64,000 nucleotides of DNA from Candidatus Gastranaerophilales bacterium (GCA_944325145.1 CALYDL010000002.1:62001-126000); one strand, 5' to 3'; counted from the stretch's first letter, positions 1-9,704 are shown. The notes: generated from the sequence alone by a model not told the origin. A program made the numbers and translations.

Positions 1-60
1 TATTTAGCAAAAATTTTTTTTGATGTTCTTTGTACATTTACAAAATATAAAGGAGAAAAA

Positions 61-789
61 ATGATTAGTCCGATTTCTTTTCAAGGAACATATAAAGTTT
101 ACAACAGAGAAAACGAAGGTATTCAAGATTATTTTGAATTATTGAATAAATGTGAAACCTCTGGCATTAAAACAAAAATGGAATTTTCCGATTATGCAAA
201 AGAACCGTCAATTCCAACTATTGACGGCAAGGAAGTAATTTTAACAGCTACAATTGTTACACCTGACGCTTTTGATGAATATATTGAAAGTTTTTGCAAA
301 AACGCAGGAATTAAATTTACAAGGTTAAACGAAACTGAACTTTTAAACCCTGAAAATGTAATTGAAAGAACAACAAAACCAAAAAGAAGCGATGAAAAAA
401 CAAAAATTGTTTTAGTTGATGCTCAAAAATTAGACGAACTTGCAAAAAAACAAACACTTGGAAATTTTGACCATGTTGGAAAAGATTACAAAAATTATTT
501 CAAACAAGATGCAGATTTCAGCTTAAAATCAGGCGATGAAATTATTGCCCCAACGCTTGTTTTATCATCTGATATGGCAGGCGGAATAAAAGGCGCTATT
601 GAATATGTTGAAAATTTTGGCGCAGAAAATTTGAACGATGATTCAATTTTTATAGATTTAATTCAAATGACAGATGACCCTGACCACTGCACATATTTTG
701 CAATGAAAAATATAGGGATGAAAAAAATTCCCGTTTGTGTAGATGAAAAAACCTATGAACTGGGCGATAAAATGGGCTTATTTGAATAA
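61..789 (+). CDS. Hypothetical protein with N-terminal F-x-G tag
   Basis: I do not recognise this 242-residue family. The start is well supported: AGGAG lies about 7 bases before the ATG. The protein is soluble and acidic, with no signal peptide or membrane segment visible. It begins MISPISFQGTYKV, and its ISFQG motif resembles TAFEG and ASFKG near the N-termini of two other unknown proteins in this window (39891-41159 and 47842-48279). The rest alternates predicted strands and helices, with a Lys-rich linker around residues 120-130 that may separate two domains. It is a single gene, convergent with the aro operon and closed by a bidirectional terminator. Function unknown; the coding call itself is secure. 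Confidence 0.8.
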   Translation: MISPISFQGTYKVYNRENEGIQDYFELLNKCETSGIKTKMEFSDYAKEPSIPTIDGKEVILTATIVTPDAFDEYIESFCKNAGIKFTRLNETELLNPENVIERTTKPKRSDEKTKIVLVDAQKLDELAKKQTLGNFDHVGKDYKNYFKQDADFSLKSGDEIIAPTLVLSSDMAGGIKGAIEYVENFGAENLNDDSIFIDLIQMTDDPDHCTYFAMKNIGMKKIPVCVDEKTYELGDKMGLFE

Positions 790-790
790 A

Positions 791-822
791 AAAAGAGGGG
801 GTTAAATTTGCCCCCTTTTTTA
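791..822. terminator. Bidirectional intrinsic terminator between the first gene and aroB
   Basis: A GGGGG/CCCCC stem with a TTAAATTTG loop is flanked by A-rich sequence on the left and T-rich sequence on the right, so it can act in both directions. It overlaps the aroB stop codon. Confidence 0.8.
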
Positions 823-1869
823 TAAAACTTTTTTAATATCATCTTCTTTTATATTATCAAAAATTTTAACTTCGCCTTTTGAAGTTGGCAAAACAAGCCT
901 TATTTTTGAATTTGAAACCTTTTTATCAGATTTCATTATGTTAATATATTCATCTTTATCGCATTCAATTTTATAAACAGGTGCAAGGTTAAATTTATCT
1001 ATTAAATTAAAAGCATAATCAAGGTATTCCTTGTTTATAAAATTAAGGTTGTAAGAAAGTTCAAATGCAAGCTTCATGCCCATTGCAACGGCTTCACCAT
1101 GGGTGAATTTTTTATAGTTTGTAATTGTTTCAATTGAATGAGCGAAAGTGTGCCCAAAGTTTAAAACTGCCCTTAAGCCCGCTTCTTTTTCATCTTTTGA
1201 AACAACGGAAGCTTTAAGTGCAACGGATCTATAAATAATTTCCTTAAAATCTAAATTATTAGAGTCTGCTTCATCTAAATATTTTGAAAGGTGAATTTTT
1301 TCATCATCACTGCAATTTTTTTCAATAAATGAATATTTAACAACTTCACCTAAGCCTGTTTTAATTTCTCTAACAGGCAAGGTTTTTAGAAAATTTGTGT
1401 CTATCAAAACGGATTCAGGCTGATAAAAAGCGCCTATTAAATTTTTTCCGTATTTTGTATTAAAACCTGTTTTGCCGCCAACGGATGAATCTACCTGAGA
1501 TAACAGGGTTGTTGGAATTTGAACAAAATTTACACCTCTTAAAACGCTTGCAGCCGCAAACCCTGCCAAATCACCCACAACACCCCCGCCAAGGGCTAAA
1601 ATCAAATCTTTTCTTTCAATTTTTCTTTTCAAAAGCTCATTTATAATAAATTCAAAAGTTTCAAAATTTTTATATTCTTCGCCATCTTTTATAACAATTT
1701 TATTTTCAAAACTGCTAACTAAATCAGGGTATAATTTTTCTAAAGTATTATTTGTTATAAGAAATTTTTTCTTATCTTGTTGAAGATAATCTAAAATTTC
1801 CGCTATTAAGCCTTCTTTAATAGTAATATCGTAATTTTTTGTTTTAGCATTAACCGTTAATTTTTTCAT
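820..1869 (-). CDS. aroB: 3-dehydroquinate synthase
   Basis: Second step of the shikimate pathway: converts DAHP to 3-dehydroquinate, using NAD and a divalent metal, in the cytoplasm. At 349 residues it has normal length. The NAD-binding glycine motif ALGGGVVGDLAGF is near residues 91-103, followed by QIPTTLLSQVDSSVGGKTG near 117-135 and the metal-ligand segments NFGHTFAHS (about 237) and HGEAVAMGM (about 258). The start overlaps the 3' end of aroK by 20 bases, indicating translational coupling. It is the last gene of the leftward apt-gmk-coaBC-nif3-aroC-aroK-aroB run. Confidence 0.96.
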   Translation of the reverse strand: MKKLTVNAKTKNYDITIKEGLIAEILDYLQQDKKKFLITNNTLEKLYPDLVSSFENKIVIKDGEEYKNFETFEFIINELLKRKIERKDLILALGGGVVGDLAGFAAASVLRGVNFVQIPTTLLSQVDSSVGGKTGFNTKYGKNLIGAFYQPESVLIDTNFLKTLPVREIKTGLGEVVKYSFIEKNCSDDEKIHLSKYLDEADSNNLDFKEIIYRSVALKASVVSKDEKEAGLRAVLNFGHTFAHSIETITNYKKFTHGEAVAMGMKLAFELSYNLNFINKEYLDYAFNLIDKFNLAPVYKIECDKDEYINIMKSDKKVSNSKIRLVLPTSKGEVKIFDNIKEDDIKKVL

Positions 1870-2374
1870 ATATTTCCACTATATTAAAAACTGTTTCGTC
1901 TGTTTTTTTATTTGCATCAACAATAAAATCGGCAGATGTTTCATATTGAAGATGCCTTTTTTCATAAAGTTCAAACAAGGCTTTTTTAGGGTTTTCTTTT
2001 AATAATAAAGGCCTTGTTTTATCATCTTTTATTCTATCAAAAATAATTTCAGGGCTTGCTTTTAGGTAGAAAATTTTGCCTATATTTTTTAAAAGAAAAA
2101 CATTTTCCGCTCTTGTGATTGTGCCGCCCCCTAAAGATAGAATATAAGGAGCTTTGTAGGGAAAATTCTTAATTATTTCTGTTTCTTTTTTTCTGAAATA
2201 TTCTTCGCCATCCATTTCAAAAATTTCGGTTATTTTCCTTTTTTCATTTTCTTCAATTAAAAAATCAAGGTCATAAAAAGTTAAGCCTAATTTTTTTGAC
2301 AAATTAAGCCCTATTGTTGTTTTGCCGGACCCCGGCATTCCTGTTAATATAAGCGATTTTCTATCTTGCTTCAT
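1850..2374 (-). CDS. aroK: Shikimate kinase
   Basis: Phosphorylates shikimate at the 3-OH with ATP. The reading frame is open further upstream, but the start chosen here is the ATG at 2374, because AGAGA lies just before it and the protein then begins MKQDRKSLILTGMPGSGKTT, placing the Walker A loop near residues 12-20 as is usual. This gives 174 residues, the family norm. Also visible: YDLDFLIEE (Walker B-like and shikimate Asp), the FRKKE segment and the LGGGTI substrate loop. The start overlaps the aroC stop by 14 bases and the end overlaps aroB, so three shikimate genes are translationally coupled. Confidence 0.95.
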   Translation of the reverse strand: MKQDRKSLILTGMPGSGKTTIGLNLSKKLGLTFYDLDFLIEENEKRKITEIFEMDGEEYFRKKETEIIKNFPYKAPYILSLGGGTITRAENVFLLKNIGKIFYLKASPEIIFDRIKDDKTRPLLLKENPKKALFELYEKRHLQYETSADFIVDANKKTDETVFNIVEIYEKING

Positions 2375-3464
2375 AATTTCTCTTTGTTTCAATATAGCTA
2401 TCGCCGCCAAATTTATCAAAGAAAGCGTTTAATAAAACAATTGAAGCCATATTAAGTGCAACAGTAGCGCATGCTTCAACAGCGCAGGTATCTGCCCTTT
2501 CAAAGTGTGCTTCAACTTTTGATTTATCTTTAATATCAATGGAAGATAATGCCTTATTCATTGTTGGAATTGGTTTCATGGCGCATGTTAAAACAATTTC
2601 TTCACCATTTGTCATGCCGCCTTCAATGCCGCCTGCATTATTTGTGTGGCGGGTGATTTTGCCGTTTTCATAAAAAATTTCATCGTGAATTTTATCGCCC
2701 GTAAAATTAGCAACTTCTTTCCCTAAGCCAATTTCAACAGATTTTATTGCAGGAATGCTCATTAAAGCTTGCGCAAAAAGGCCGTCTATTCTTTTATCCC
2801 AATGAACAAAACTTCCAAGCCCAACGGGAGCGCCCTTAAATTTTACTCTGACAACCCCGCCAAGACTAACACCAAGCTTTTTTGCTTCATCAATTTTTTC
2901 ATCAATTTTATTTTCATTTGTTTCATTGCAAATAGAAACCACTTCGCAATTTCCAAAAATTCCAAATTTTTGAAGAATATTTTGGCAAATTGCACCAACT
3001 GCCACTCTTGTTGCAGTTTCTCTTGCAGAGGATCTTTCTAAAATATCTCTGATGTCATCTGCCCCAAATTTAATAGCACCTGCTAAATCCGCATGGCCCG
3101 GGCGAACATGCGTGATTTTCTTTTCTTCAATTTTTTGTATTATTTCGTTTTTCTCATCTTCGTTTAATTTTTCAAAATCAAATTTTGAAATTGACATTGG
3201 AATTTGCCAGTTTGCAAAATCACGGTTATTTATTTCTATACAAATAGGAGAACCCGTTGTTTTATTAAACCTTACCCCCGATTTTATTTCAATTTTATCT
3301 GTTTCAATTTTCATTCTGCCGCCGCGGCCTTTACCTTGCTGGCGGTTTTTTAATTCATTATTTATAAAATCAAAATCGAGCTCATACCCATAGCCAATGC
3401 CTTCTATTATTGCATTTAAGCATTTTCCGTGAGATTCACCCGATGTTAAAAATCTGATTGTCAA
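2361..3464 (-). CDS. aroC: Chorismate synthase
   Basis: Makes chorismate from EPSP using reduced FMN, the last common step to aromatic amino acids and folate. It has 367 residues, normal length. Signatures in order: GESHG near residue 9, RQQGKGRGGRM near 42, RPGHADL around 120, SSARETATR near 142, NNAGGIEGGMTNGE around 275 and RADTCAVEACATV near 323. It is separated from the upstream Nif3-like gene by 10 bases and overlaps aroK by 14 bases. Confidence 0.97.
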   Translation of the reverse strand: MTIRFLTSGESHGKCLNAIIEGIGYGYELDFDFINNELKNRQQGKGRGGRMKIETDKIEIKSGVRFNKTTGSPICIEINNRDFANWQIPMSISKFDFEKLNEDEKNEIIQKIEEKKITHVRPGHADLAGAIKFGADDIRDILERSSARETATRVAVGAICQNILQKFGIFGNCEVVSICNETNENKIDEKIDEAKKLGVSLGGVVRVKFKGAPVGLGSFVHWDKRIDGLFAQALMSIPAIKSVEIGLGKEVANFTGDKIHDEIFYENGKITRHTNNAGGIEGGMTNGEEIVLTCAMKPIPTMNKALSSIDIKDKSKVEAHFERADTCAVEACATVALNMASIVLLNAFFDKFGGDSYIETKRNYEAR

Positions 3465-3474
3465 AATTTATCTC

Positions 3475-4212
3475 CTAAATATAAGTCCAAGGCACATGTT
3501 CATTTGCAATTATAACTTCAACGCCCGTTTTTGCAATAAGGCCTTGTAAAATTGGTAAAACGGGAATTTCTGAATCAAAATGCCCGATATCAGCTGCTGC
3601 AAAGTTTCTAACCTCAAGCGCTGCGTGAAATTTAATATCACCTGTTAAATAAAGGTCAATATCATATTCTCTTAATTTTTTAATAAAGCTTCCGCCTGCA
3701 CCTGCTGAAATTGCAATGTTTTTAACTGTTTCGACACCGGAGGGGTTAATTAATTTAATTCTTTCAACCCCAAGCGCTACTTTTGCATTTTCTAAAAATT
3801 CATCCAGTGCAATTTCATCTTTAAGGTGTGAAATTTTAATGTAATCATCAACAGTAATTAAATTTTTAAGCCCTAAGACTCCAGCTAGAGCATCTGTTGT
3901 TGACCCATAAGTTTTATCAAGGTTTGTATGTGCGCTATAAACTGAAATATTATGCTTAATTGCTTCAATAATAACGGCATCATTAATTGCGTTTAATTTA
4001 TCAAAAATTAACGGGTGGTGAGTGATAATTAAATCGCAATCGTTTGTAATTGCTTGTTCTAAACTGTCTTTTGTTAAAGAAAGAGCAACCATAACTTTAT
4101 TTGTATAATCATGGCATAAATCTATCTGCCAGCCTGAATTATCCCAAGGTTCGGCTAAATCAAGAGAAGCGTATTTTTCAATTTTTGAAATAATGTTTTC
4201 AGTTTTTATCAT
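3475..4212 (-). CDS. Nif3-like dinuclear metal-centre hexameric protein (YbgI/DUF34 family)
   Basis: A 245-residue Nif3/YbgI protein, often annotated as 'GTP cyclohydrolase I type 2-like', but its biochemical role is not settled. Family members form toroidal hexamers with two metal ions per subunit. Metal-ligand motifs visible here: ITHHPLIF near residue 63, SAHTNLD near 95 and GHFDSE near 215. The start overlaps the end of coaBC by 4 bases (ATGA-type), so it is cotranscribed with it. Likely cytosolic metal-dependent hydrolase or metal chaperone; the physiological substrate cannot be told from sequence. Confidence 0.88.
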   Translation of the reverse strand: MIKTENIISKIEKYASLDLAEPWDNSGWQIDLCHDYTNKVMVALSLTKDSLEQAITNDCDLIITHHPLIFDKLNAINDAVIIEAIKHNISVYSAHTNLDKTYGSTTDALAGVLGLKNLITVDDYIKISHLKDEIALDEFLENAKVALGVERIKLINPSGVETVKNIAISAGAGGSFIKKLREYDIDLYLTGDIKFHAALEVRNFAAADIGHFDSEIPVLPILQGLIAKTGVEVIIANEHVPWTYI

Positions 4213-5372
4213 AATACAATCTCCAAAATCAATTTCGCAATTTCTTCTTTTCTAGAAGGGCCGATTTTTTTAATATTTTCGTTTTTATCAATAACTAAAA
4301 CTTCGTTTGTATCTTTGTTTAGTGCAACTTTGGCTTCATTTGCAACAATAAAATCAAGGTTTTTTTCATTTAATTTTCTTTTTGCAATTTCAACTAAATT
4401 TTCTGTTGAGAGCGAAAAACCTATAACTTTTTGATTTTCTTTTTTAATTTGGGCTATATTTTTAAGTATATCAGGATTTAAGACAAGTTCAACATTATAT
4501 GAACCGTTATTAATTTCACTTTTTTCTATTTTTGAATTTTTGTTGTTTTTAACTCTAAAATCTGAAACGGCGGCCGCCATAATTAAATAATCGGCATTTA
4601 AAAATTCTTCTTTTGTTTTATTCAGCATATCTTCTGCCGTTTCAACGGGAATTACATTATATGGTTTTTTAACATTAACCGTTGTAATTAAACTAACGTC
4701 ATAGCCCATATTATAGGCTGCATCTGCAAGGGAAATTCCCATTTTGCCGGATGATGAATTTGAAATAAACCTCACAGGATCAATATATTCTCTTGTGCCG
4801 CCTGCTGTTACAACAATTTTTTTATTCTTTTTTTTAATTAGAGAATTTTTAACTTTTTCAAAAATAATTGAAGGGTCTTCCATTTTGCCTGTTCCTTCAG
4901 ACCCGCAGGCAAGAAAACCATTTATTGGTTCTATTACATTAACCCCTATATTTTTTAATTTTAAAATGTTTTCTTTAATAATGGGGTTGTTCCACATGCC
5001 GTCATTCATTGCAGGCGCTATAAAAAGGGGTTTATTTTTCCCTAAATAAGCACAAGAAAGTGAAGTTAAAAGGTTATCTGCAATTCCTGCGGCTATTTTT
5101 GAAATGGAATTTGCGCTAATTGGCGCTATAACAAAAACATCTGCCCAATCTGCAAGGCTTATATGTTTTGTTTCTAAATGTTTTTGAAAAGTATCAACGT
5201 AAACAGGGTTATTTGATAAGGTTTCAAGAGTTTTTTCGCCCAAAAACAAAAGCCCCGATTCGGTTGAAACAACCTTAACTTCCATTCCTTCTTTTTTAAA
5301 AAGTCTGATTAATTCAGCCGTTTTATAAGCGGCAATTGAACCTGTCAAACCTATTAAAACATTTTTAGTCAT
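4209..5372 (-). CDS. coaBC: Bifunctional phosphopantothenoylcysteine decarboxylase / phosphopantothenate-cysteine ligase
   Basis: Two consecutive steps of coenzyme A synthesis. N-terminal CoaC flavoprotein half: GLTGSIAAYKTAELIRLF at the start, catalytic-type His in KHISLADWADV, NDGMWNNP and the ACGSEGTGKM substrate loop. C-terminal CoaB half: VTAGGTREYIDPVRFISN and SSSGKMG nucleotide motifs and AAAVSDFR. The frame is open further upstream, but that region overlaps gmk and is not CoaC-like. I chose the ATG at 5372 (387 residues); the adjacent ATG at 5375 is equally possible. It overlaps gmk by 8-11 bases. The usual gmk-rpoZ-coaBC order lacks rpoZ here. Confidence 0.94.
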   Translation of the reverse strand: MTKNVLIGLTGSIAAYKTAELIRLFKKEGMEVKVVSTESGLLFLGEKTLETLSNNPVYVDTFQKHLETKHISLADWADVFVIAPISANSISKIAAGIADNLLTSLSCAYLGKNKPLFIAPAMNDGMWNNPIIKENILKLKNIGVNVIEPINGFLACGSEGTGKMEDPSIIFEKVKNSLIKKKNKKIVVTAGGTREYIDPVRFISNSSSGKMGISLADAAYNMGYDVSLITTVNVKKPYNVIPVETAEDMLNKTKEEFLNADYLIMAAAVSDFRVKNNKNSKIEKSEINNGSYNVELVLNPDILKNIAQIKKENQKVIGFSLSTENLVEIAKRKLNEKNLDFIVANEAKVALNKDTNEVLVIDKNENIKKIGPSRKEEIAKLILEIVL

Positions 5373-5967
5373 CATTTCTTTCTTCTTTATCTGAAGTTTC
5401 ATAATCATATACTGCTTGCAATTTGTTATAAGCAGCTTCAACTTCATCATTTATTATATTATATTTATAATTTTCAATGCAACAAAGTTCCAATTTAACC
5501 GCATTTAATCTTTTTTGGATGGAAGCTTCATCTTCCGTGTGCCTGCCCCTTAGCCTGTGTTCCAGTTCTTCTATGCTTGGGGGTGCAAAGAAGATTGAAA
5601 TACAATCGGGGAATTTTTCCATAACTTTTTTTGCACCTTGGGTTTCAATTTCAAGAATAACATTCACCCCGTTATTCAATTTTTCATAAACAAAGTTTTT
5701 GTTTGTTCCGTAATAATTTCCTGAATATTCTGCCCATTCAAGGAATTCATCATTTTTAACGGCTTTTTCAAATTCTTCTTTTGAAACAAAAAAGTAATTT
5801 ACCCCATCAACTTCAACGGGGCGGGGCTTTCTTGTTGTCATAGAAACGGAATAACAAACGTTTTCTTTGTTATTTTCAAAAAATTTATTCAAAATAGTTC
5901 CCTTGCCAACACCCGATGGGCCCGTGACAACGAACAATTTACCTTGTTTTTTTAGACAGTTTTTCAT
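5365..5967 (-). CDS. gmk: Guanylate kinase
   Basis: ATP-dependent phosphorylation of GMP to GDP. It has 200 residues. P-loop VTGPSGVGKGT near residues 14-24, the GMP-binding segment SVSMTTRKPRPVEVDGVNYFF around 40-60, the YSGNYYGT loop and the LRGRHTEDE lid segment. There is no Shine-Dalgarno. On the coding strand a TATAAT (5983-5978) sits only 10 bases before the ATG, suggesting its own promoter and a leader of a few bases. It is 35 bases downstream of apt and overlaps coaBC. Confidence 0.96.
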   Translation of the reverse strand: MKNCLKKQGKLFVVTGPSGVGKGTILNKFFENNKENVCYSVSMTTRKPRPVEVDGVNYFFVSKEEFEKAVKNDEFLEWAEYSGNYYGTNKNFVYEKLNNGVNVILEIETQGAKKVMEKFPDCISIFFAPPSIEELEHRLRGRHTEDEASIQKRLNAVKLELCCIENYKYNIINDEVEAAYNKLQAVYDYETSDKEERNDD

Positions 5968-6002
5968 AATTTTTTTAATTATATATTAAAAAAATTTATT
6001 TT

Positions 6003-6518
6003 TTAATACTTTGCAAGGCTTAAAATTTTAACATCTTTTGGAAGTTTTTCTCTTCCTTTAAGATCGGTAAGTTCAATTACAAATGCAAGCCCTACTAAAA
6101 CCCCTGCTTTTTTTACAAGTTCGCAAGCAGCTGCTGCGGTTCCGCCCGTTGCAAGCAAGTCATCTATTATAAGAACTCTTTTACCTTTTTCAATTGCATC
6201 TTTGTGCATTTCAATTTTATCTGTGCCATATTCAAGTTCATATTCAACACTATAGGTTTCAGCCGGCAATTTATTCGGCTTTCTTATCGGAACAAAACCG
6301 CAGCCAAGAGAATATGCAACAGGCATGCCAAAAATAAAACCTCTTGATTCAATACCTGCAACGTAGTCAATTTTTTCATCCTTAAACGCATCAACTATTT
6401 CATCAATCATTCTTTTCATAACATCTTTATCTTTAATTGCAGTTGTTATATCTCTAAAAAGAATGCCTTTTTTTGGAAAATCGGGAACATCTCTTATTGC
6501 GTTTTTAATATAATCCAT
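6003..6518 (-). CDS. apt: Adenine phosphoribosyltransferase
   Basis: Purine salvage: adenine plus PRPP to AMP. The PRPP-binding motif VLIIDDLLATGGTA lies near residue 115, with the IESRGFIFG segment near 55. A TTG at 6527 could extend the frame, but AAGGA (6532-6528) touches that codon, whereas the ATG at 6518 sits 9 bases after it. The ATG is therefore the start, giving 171 residues, typical for Apt. It is first in the leftward housekeeping run and divergent from prfB, with about 74 bases shared for the two promoters. Confidence 0.95.
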   Translation of the reverse strand: MDYIKNAIRDVPDFPKKGILFRDITTAIKDKDVMKRMIDEIVDAFKDEKIDYVAGIESRGFIFGMPVAYSLGCGFVPIRKPNKLPAETYSVEYELEYGTDKIEMHKDAIEKGKRVLIIDDLLATGGTAAAACELVKKAGVLVGLAFVIELTDLKGREKLPKDVKILSLAKY

Positions 6519-6592
6519 CTTTTTCAATCCTTAATAAAATAGTTGACCGTTAAATATTTTATCAAAAAAAATTTTATAGTAAAATTTCTGTT

Positions 6593-7691
6593 ATGGAAGA
6601 AAAAATTGAAATATTAAAACAAAAAATAAATGAAATTACCCCCCGCTTTAATTCTTATAGGGGGTGTCTTTGACCTTGAAGGTAATAAAAAAAGGCTTTT
6701 AGAACTTGAAAATCTAACAAAAAACGAAGATGTTTGGCAAGATTCCAAAAAAGCTGCAGAAATTTTAAAAGAACAAAAAGATATAAAAACAACTTTAGAT
6801 GATTTTTCATTAAATGAAACAAAATTTGAAGATTGCAAGGTTTCGCTTGAACTAAAAGACCCCGATTTAATGGATGAAGCCATTATTAAGGCAGATGAAC
6901 TTATTAAATTTTTAGATAAGTTTGACTTAGAAAAAATGCTATCTGATGAATATGACCAAAATGATGCCATTTTAACTGTAAATGCAGGTGCAGGCGGAAC
7001 AGATGCCCAAGATTGGGCAAGTATGCTTTTAAGAATGTATTTAAGATATTCTGACATTAAAAAATATTCAACAGAATTACTTGATAAATCAGACGGCGAA
7101 GAAGCAGGGATAAAATCTGCCACAATAAAAGTTAAAGGAAAATGGGCTTATGGCTACTTAAAGGCTGAAAAAGGCGTGCACAGGCTTGTTAGAATTTCCC
7201 CTTTTAATGCAAACGGCAAAAGGCAAACAAGCTTTGCAAGCATTGAAGTTACCCCTGTTATTGAAGATTTTGAAAATAAAATTGAAATTCCCGCAGATGA
7301 AATTGAAGTTGAAACAATGCGCTCAGGGGGCGCAGGCGGCCAAAACGTAAATAAAGTTGAAACGGCAGTCAGAATTTATCATAAACCGACAGGAATTGTT
7401 GTTAAATGCCAGCAAGAAAGGTCGCAACTTCAAAACAAAGAAACCGCAATGCAAATGCTTGCATCCAAACTTTTATTAATTAAAAAAATGGAGCATGATA
7501 AAAAATTATCGGACCTGAAGGGTGAAAACGTTGATATAAACTTTGGCTCACAGATAAGAAGCTATGTTTTTCACCCCTACAAAATGGTAAAAGACCATAG
7601 AACGGGTTATGAAACAGGAAATGTAGAATCTGTTATGGATGGCAACATTGAAGGATTTATTGAAAGTTATTTAAAAGGAAAAAGAGAATGA
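6593..7691 (+). CDS. prfB: Peptide chain release factor 2, expressed by programmed +1 frameshift
   Basis: Recognises UAA/UGA stop codons and releases the peptide. Translation starts at ATG 6593 and reads 26 codons to an in-frame TGA at 6671. A +1 shift on CTT (6668-6670) continues from GAC at 6672, giving 365 residues, the same as the E. coli protein. The second frame shows the RF2 stop-codon tripeptide SPF (in RISPFNANG) and the catalytic GGQ (in [11 protein letters not shown]). Reading only the downstream frame gives a spurious N-terminus. TATAGT at 6575-6580 is a candidate -10, implying a short leader. The stop overlaps the hisS start (ATGA). Confidence 0.96.
6656..6674 (+). promoter_or_regulatory. 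RF2 programmed +1 frameshift (autoregulatory recoding) site
   Basis: Codons TAT-AGG-GGG-TGT-CTT-TGA-C: an internal Shine-Dalgarno-like AGGGGG three bases before the slippery CTT, then TGA with C following. This matches the E. coli prfB element (AGGGGG, three bases, CTT TGA C) in every functional part. When RF2 is scarce the UGA is read slowly and ribosomes slip +1, making more RF2. Confidence 0.96.
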
Positions 7692-8902
7692 TAAAAGCAC
7701 AAAGAGGAACGAAAGATATATTGCCTGAAGAAATTACAACTTGGCAAGAAATTTATAAAAGAGCAAATGAATTATTTACAAATGCAAACTGCAAAGAAAT
7801 AAGAACACCTATTTTTGAAGCAACAGAGCTTTTTAAAAGAGGCGTTGGCGATTCAACAGACATTGTTAATAAAGAAATGTACACTTTTAACGTTGGCGGC
7901 AATGAAACTTCAATCACTCTTCGCCCCGAAAACACGGCAGGCGTTGTAAGAGCTTTTATTGAACATGGAATGGACAGGCTTTCTCCCCCTGTAAAATTAT
8001 GGTATATGGGCCCAATGTTTAGATATGAAAGGCCGCAAGCAGGAAGGCAAAGACAATTTCACCAAATAGGCGTTGAAATTTTTGGTGTTAAAGAAGCAAC
8101 AGCAGACGCTGAAGCAATTATTTTAGCTTCAGAATTTTTGAAAAAAAACGGAATAGATAACCTGACGGTTTCTCTAAATTCTCTTGGCTGCCCAACTTGC
8201 AGACAAAAATATAAAGATGAAATTAAAAAAGTTTTATCACCATATTTAGATGAACTTTGTGAAGATTGCAAAGTAAGATACCAAAAAAACCCGCTTCGTA
8301 TGCTTGATTGCAAAAATGAAAAATGCATTGAAATTTTTAATAAAAATGAAATCAAAAACGTTGTTTTAAAAGATTTTATCTGCGATGAATGCAAGGAACA
8401 TTTTGAAGAAGTTAAAAAATATCTTGATAAAACAGGCATTAAATATGAAATAGATAAAATGCTTGTTCGAGGCCTTGATTATTACACAAGAACAGTTTTT
8501 GAAATAAAAAGCAGCCTTTTAGGCGCTCAAAGTGCAATTTTAGGGGGTGGAAGATACGACGGGCTTGTTGAAATGCTCGGCGGCAAACCAACTCCTGCCG
8601 TTGGTTTTGCACTTGGTGTTGAAAGGCTTTATGGGTTAATTGAAAAAATTGAAGAAGAAAAGCTTGATTATTTTGTTGTTTCAAAATTTTCTGATGCTGC
8701 AATTAATTTAACCTTAAAATTAAGGCAAAAAGGCTTTAAGGCAGATTTTGACATGCAAGGAAGAAAATTTGCAAAACAATTGGAAAAAGCCTCTAAAATT
8801 GCAAAAAAAGCTGTAATTATTGCTGAAGAAGAATTGGAAGGCAATTTCTACACGGTTAAAAATTTAGAAACAGGAGAACAAATTAAAACAACAGAATTAT
8901 AA
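7688..8902 (+). CDS. hisS: Histidyl-tRNA synthetase
   Basis: Class II aminoacyl-tRNA synthetase, 404 residues. Motif 1 lies around EIRTPIFE, motif 2 around [17 protein letters not shown], the histidine A motif is [14 protein letters not shown], and motif 3 is near GGGRYDGL and FALGVERL. An inserted domain carries four cysteine pairs (CPTC, CEDC, CKNEKC, CDEC), a zinc-ribbon-like arrangement seen in many bacterial HisRS proteins. The start overlaps the prfB stop by 4 bases. Confidence 0.96.
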   Translation: MIKAQRGTKDILPEEITTWQEIYKRANELFTNANCKEIRTPIFEATELFKRGVGDSTDIVNKEMYTFNVGGNETSITLRPENTAGVVRAFIEHGMDRLSPPVKLWYMGPMFRYERPQAGRQRQFHQIGVEIFGVKEATADAEAIILASEFLKKNGIDNLTVSLNSLGCPTCRQKYKDEIKKVLSPYLDELCEDCKVRYQKNPLRMLDCKNEKCIEIFNKNEIKNVVLKDFICDECKEHFEEVKKYLDKTGIKYEIDKMLVRGLDYYTRTVFEIKSSLLGAQSAILGGGRYDGLVEMLGGKPTPAVGFALGVERLYGLIEKIEEEKLDYFVVSKFSDAAINLTLKLRQKGFKADFDMQGRKFAKQLEKASKIAKKAVIIAEEELEGNFYTVKNLETGEQIKTTEL

Positions 8903-8949
8903 ATTTTATAATATAATTTAAAAATAAGGATGAGAATAAGGGAAATTTA

Positions 8950-9693
8950 ATGAGGATTATTGCTGAAAATCTTATTAAAATTTACGGGTATCGTTCCGTT
9001 GTAAACGATGTTTCATTTGAAGTAAATAAAGGTGAAGTTGTCGGCTTATTGGGGCCAAACGGTGCAGGTAAAACCACAACATTTTATATGATTGTAGGCC
9101 TTGTAAAAGCAGATTCGGGGGAAGTTTATTTAGAAAATAAACAAACGGGCGAAAAAACCAACATCACAAAAAAACCAATGAATGAAAGAGCAAAATTAGG
9201 GATAGGCTATCTTCCTCAAGAAGCTTCCATTTTTAGAAAATTATCGGTAGAAGACAATATTAAGCTTGTTTTAGAGATGAACGAAAAGCTTGATAAAAAC
9301 GAAAAGAAAGATATGCTTGAATCTTTATTGGATGAATTCGGCATAAAAAGATTAAGAGATTATAGCGCAATAAGCCTGTCAGGTGGTGAAAGAAGGCGTG
9401 TTGAAATTGCAAGGGCATTGGCCGCAACACCGCATTTTATTTTATTGGATGAACCCTTTACAGGTATTGACCCTATTGCAATAGGTGAAATTAAAGAAAA
9501 CATTTTTAAACTTGCAAAAGAAAAGGGTTTAGGGGTTTTAATTACAGACCACAACCCAAAAGCAACACTTTCTATTACAGATAGAGCCTATGTAATTTTT
9601 GACGGAAAAATTAAAATTTCAGGCAAAAGTAAAGATGTTGCGGTTGACCCCGTTGCAAAAGAATTTTATTTGGGTAAAGATTTCACGCTTTAA
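8950..9693 (+). CDS. lptB: LPS export ABC transporter ATP-binding protein
   Basis: ATPase that powers LPS extraction from the inner membrane through LptFG. Walker A GPNGAGKTTT near residue 36, signature SLSGGERRRVEIARAL near 142, Walker B FILLDEPFTGIDP near 163 and the switch His in TDHNPKAT near 197. At 247 residues it fits LptB rather than LivG, which is supported by the YjgP/YjgQ permease 11 bases downstream. The RBS AAGGG precedes the start. LptA and LptC are not in the window. Confidence 0.92.
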   Translation: MRIIAENLIKIYGYRSVVNDVSFEVNKGEVVGLLGPNGAGKTTTFYMIVGLVKADSGEVYLENKQTGEKTNITKKPMNERAKLGIGYLPQEASIFRKLSVEDNIKLVLEMNEKLDKNEKKDMLESLLDEFGIKRLRDYSAISLSGGERRRVEIARALAATPHFILLDEPFTGIDPIAIGEIKENIFKLAKEKGLGVLITDHNPKATLSITDRAYVIFDGKIKISGKSKDVAVDPVAKEFYLGKDFTL

Positions 9694-9704
9694 GGTAAAA
9701 ATTA

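Noticed and set aside
2769-3393. Plus-strand ORFs inside aroC
   Set aside because: Shadows of the conserved aroC frame, Ser/Phe/Ile-rich composition from reversed AT-rich codons.
6630-7691. An ORF starting at ATG 6630 as the prfB start
   Set aside because: Its first codons are in the wrong frame; the true start is ATG 6593 followed by the +1 recoding site.
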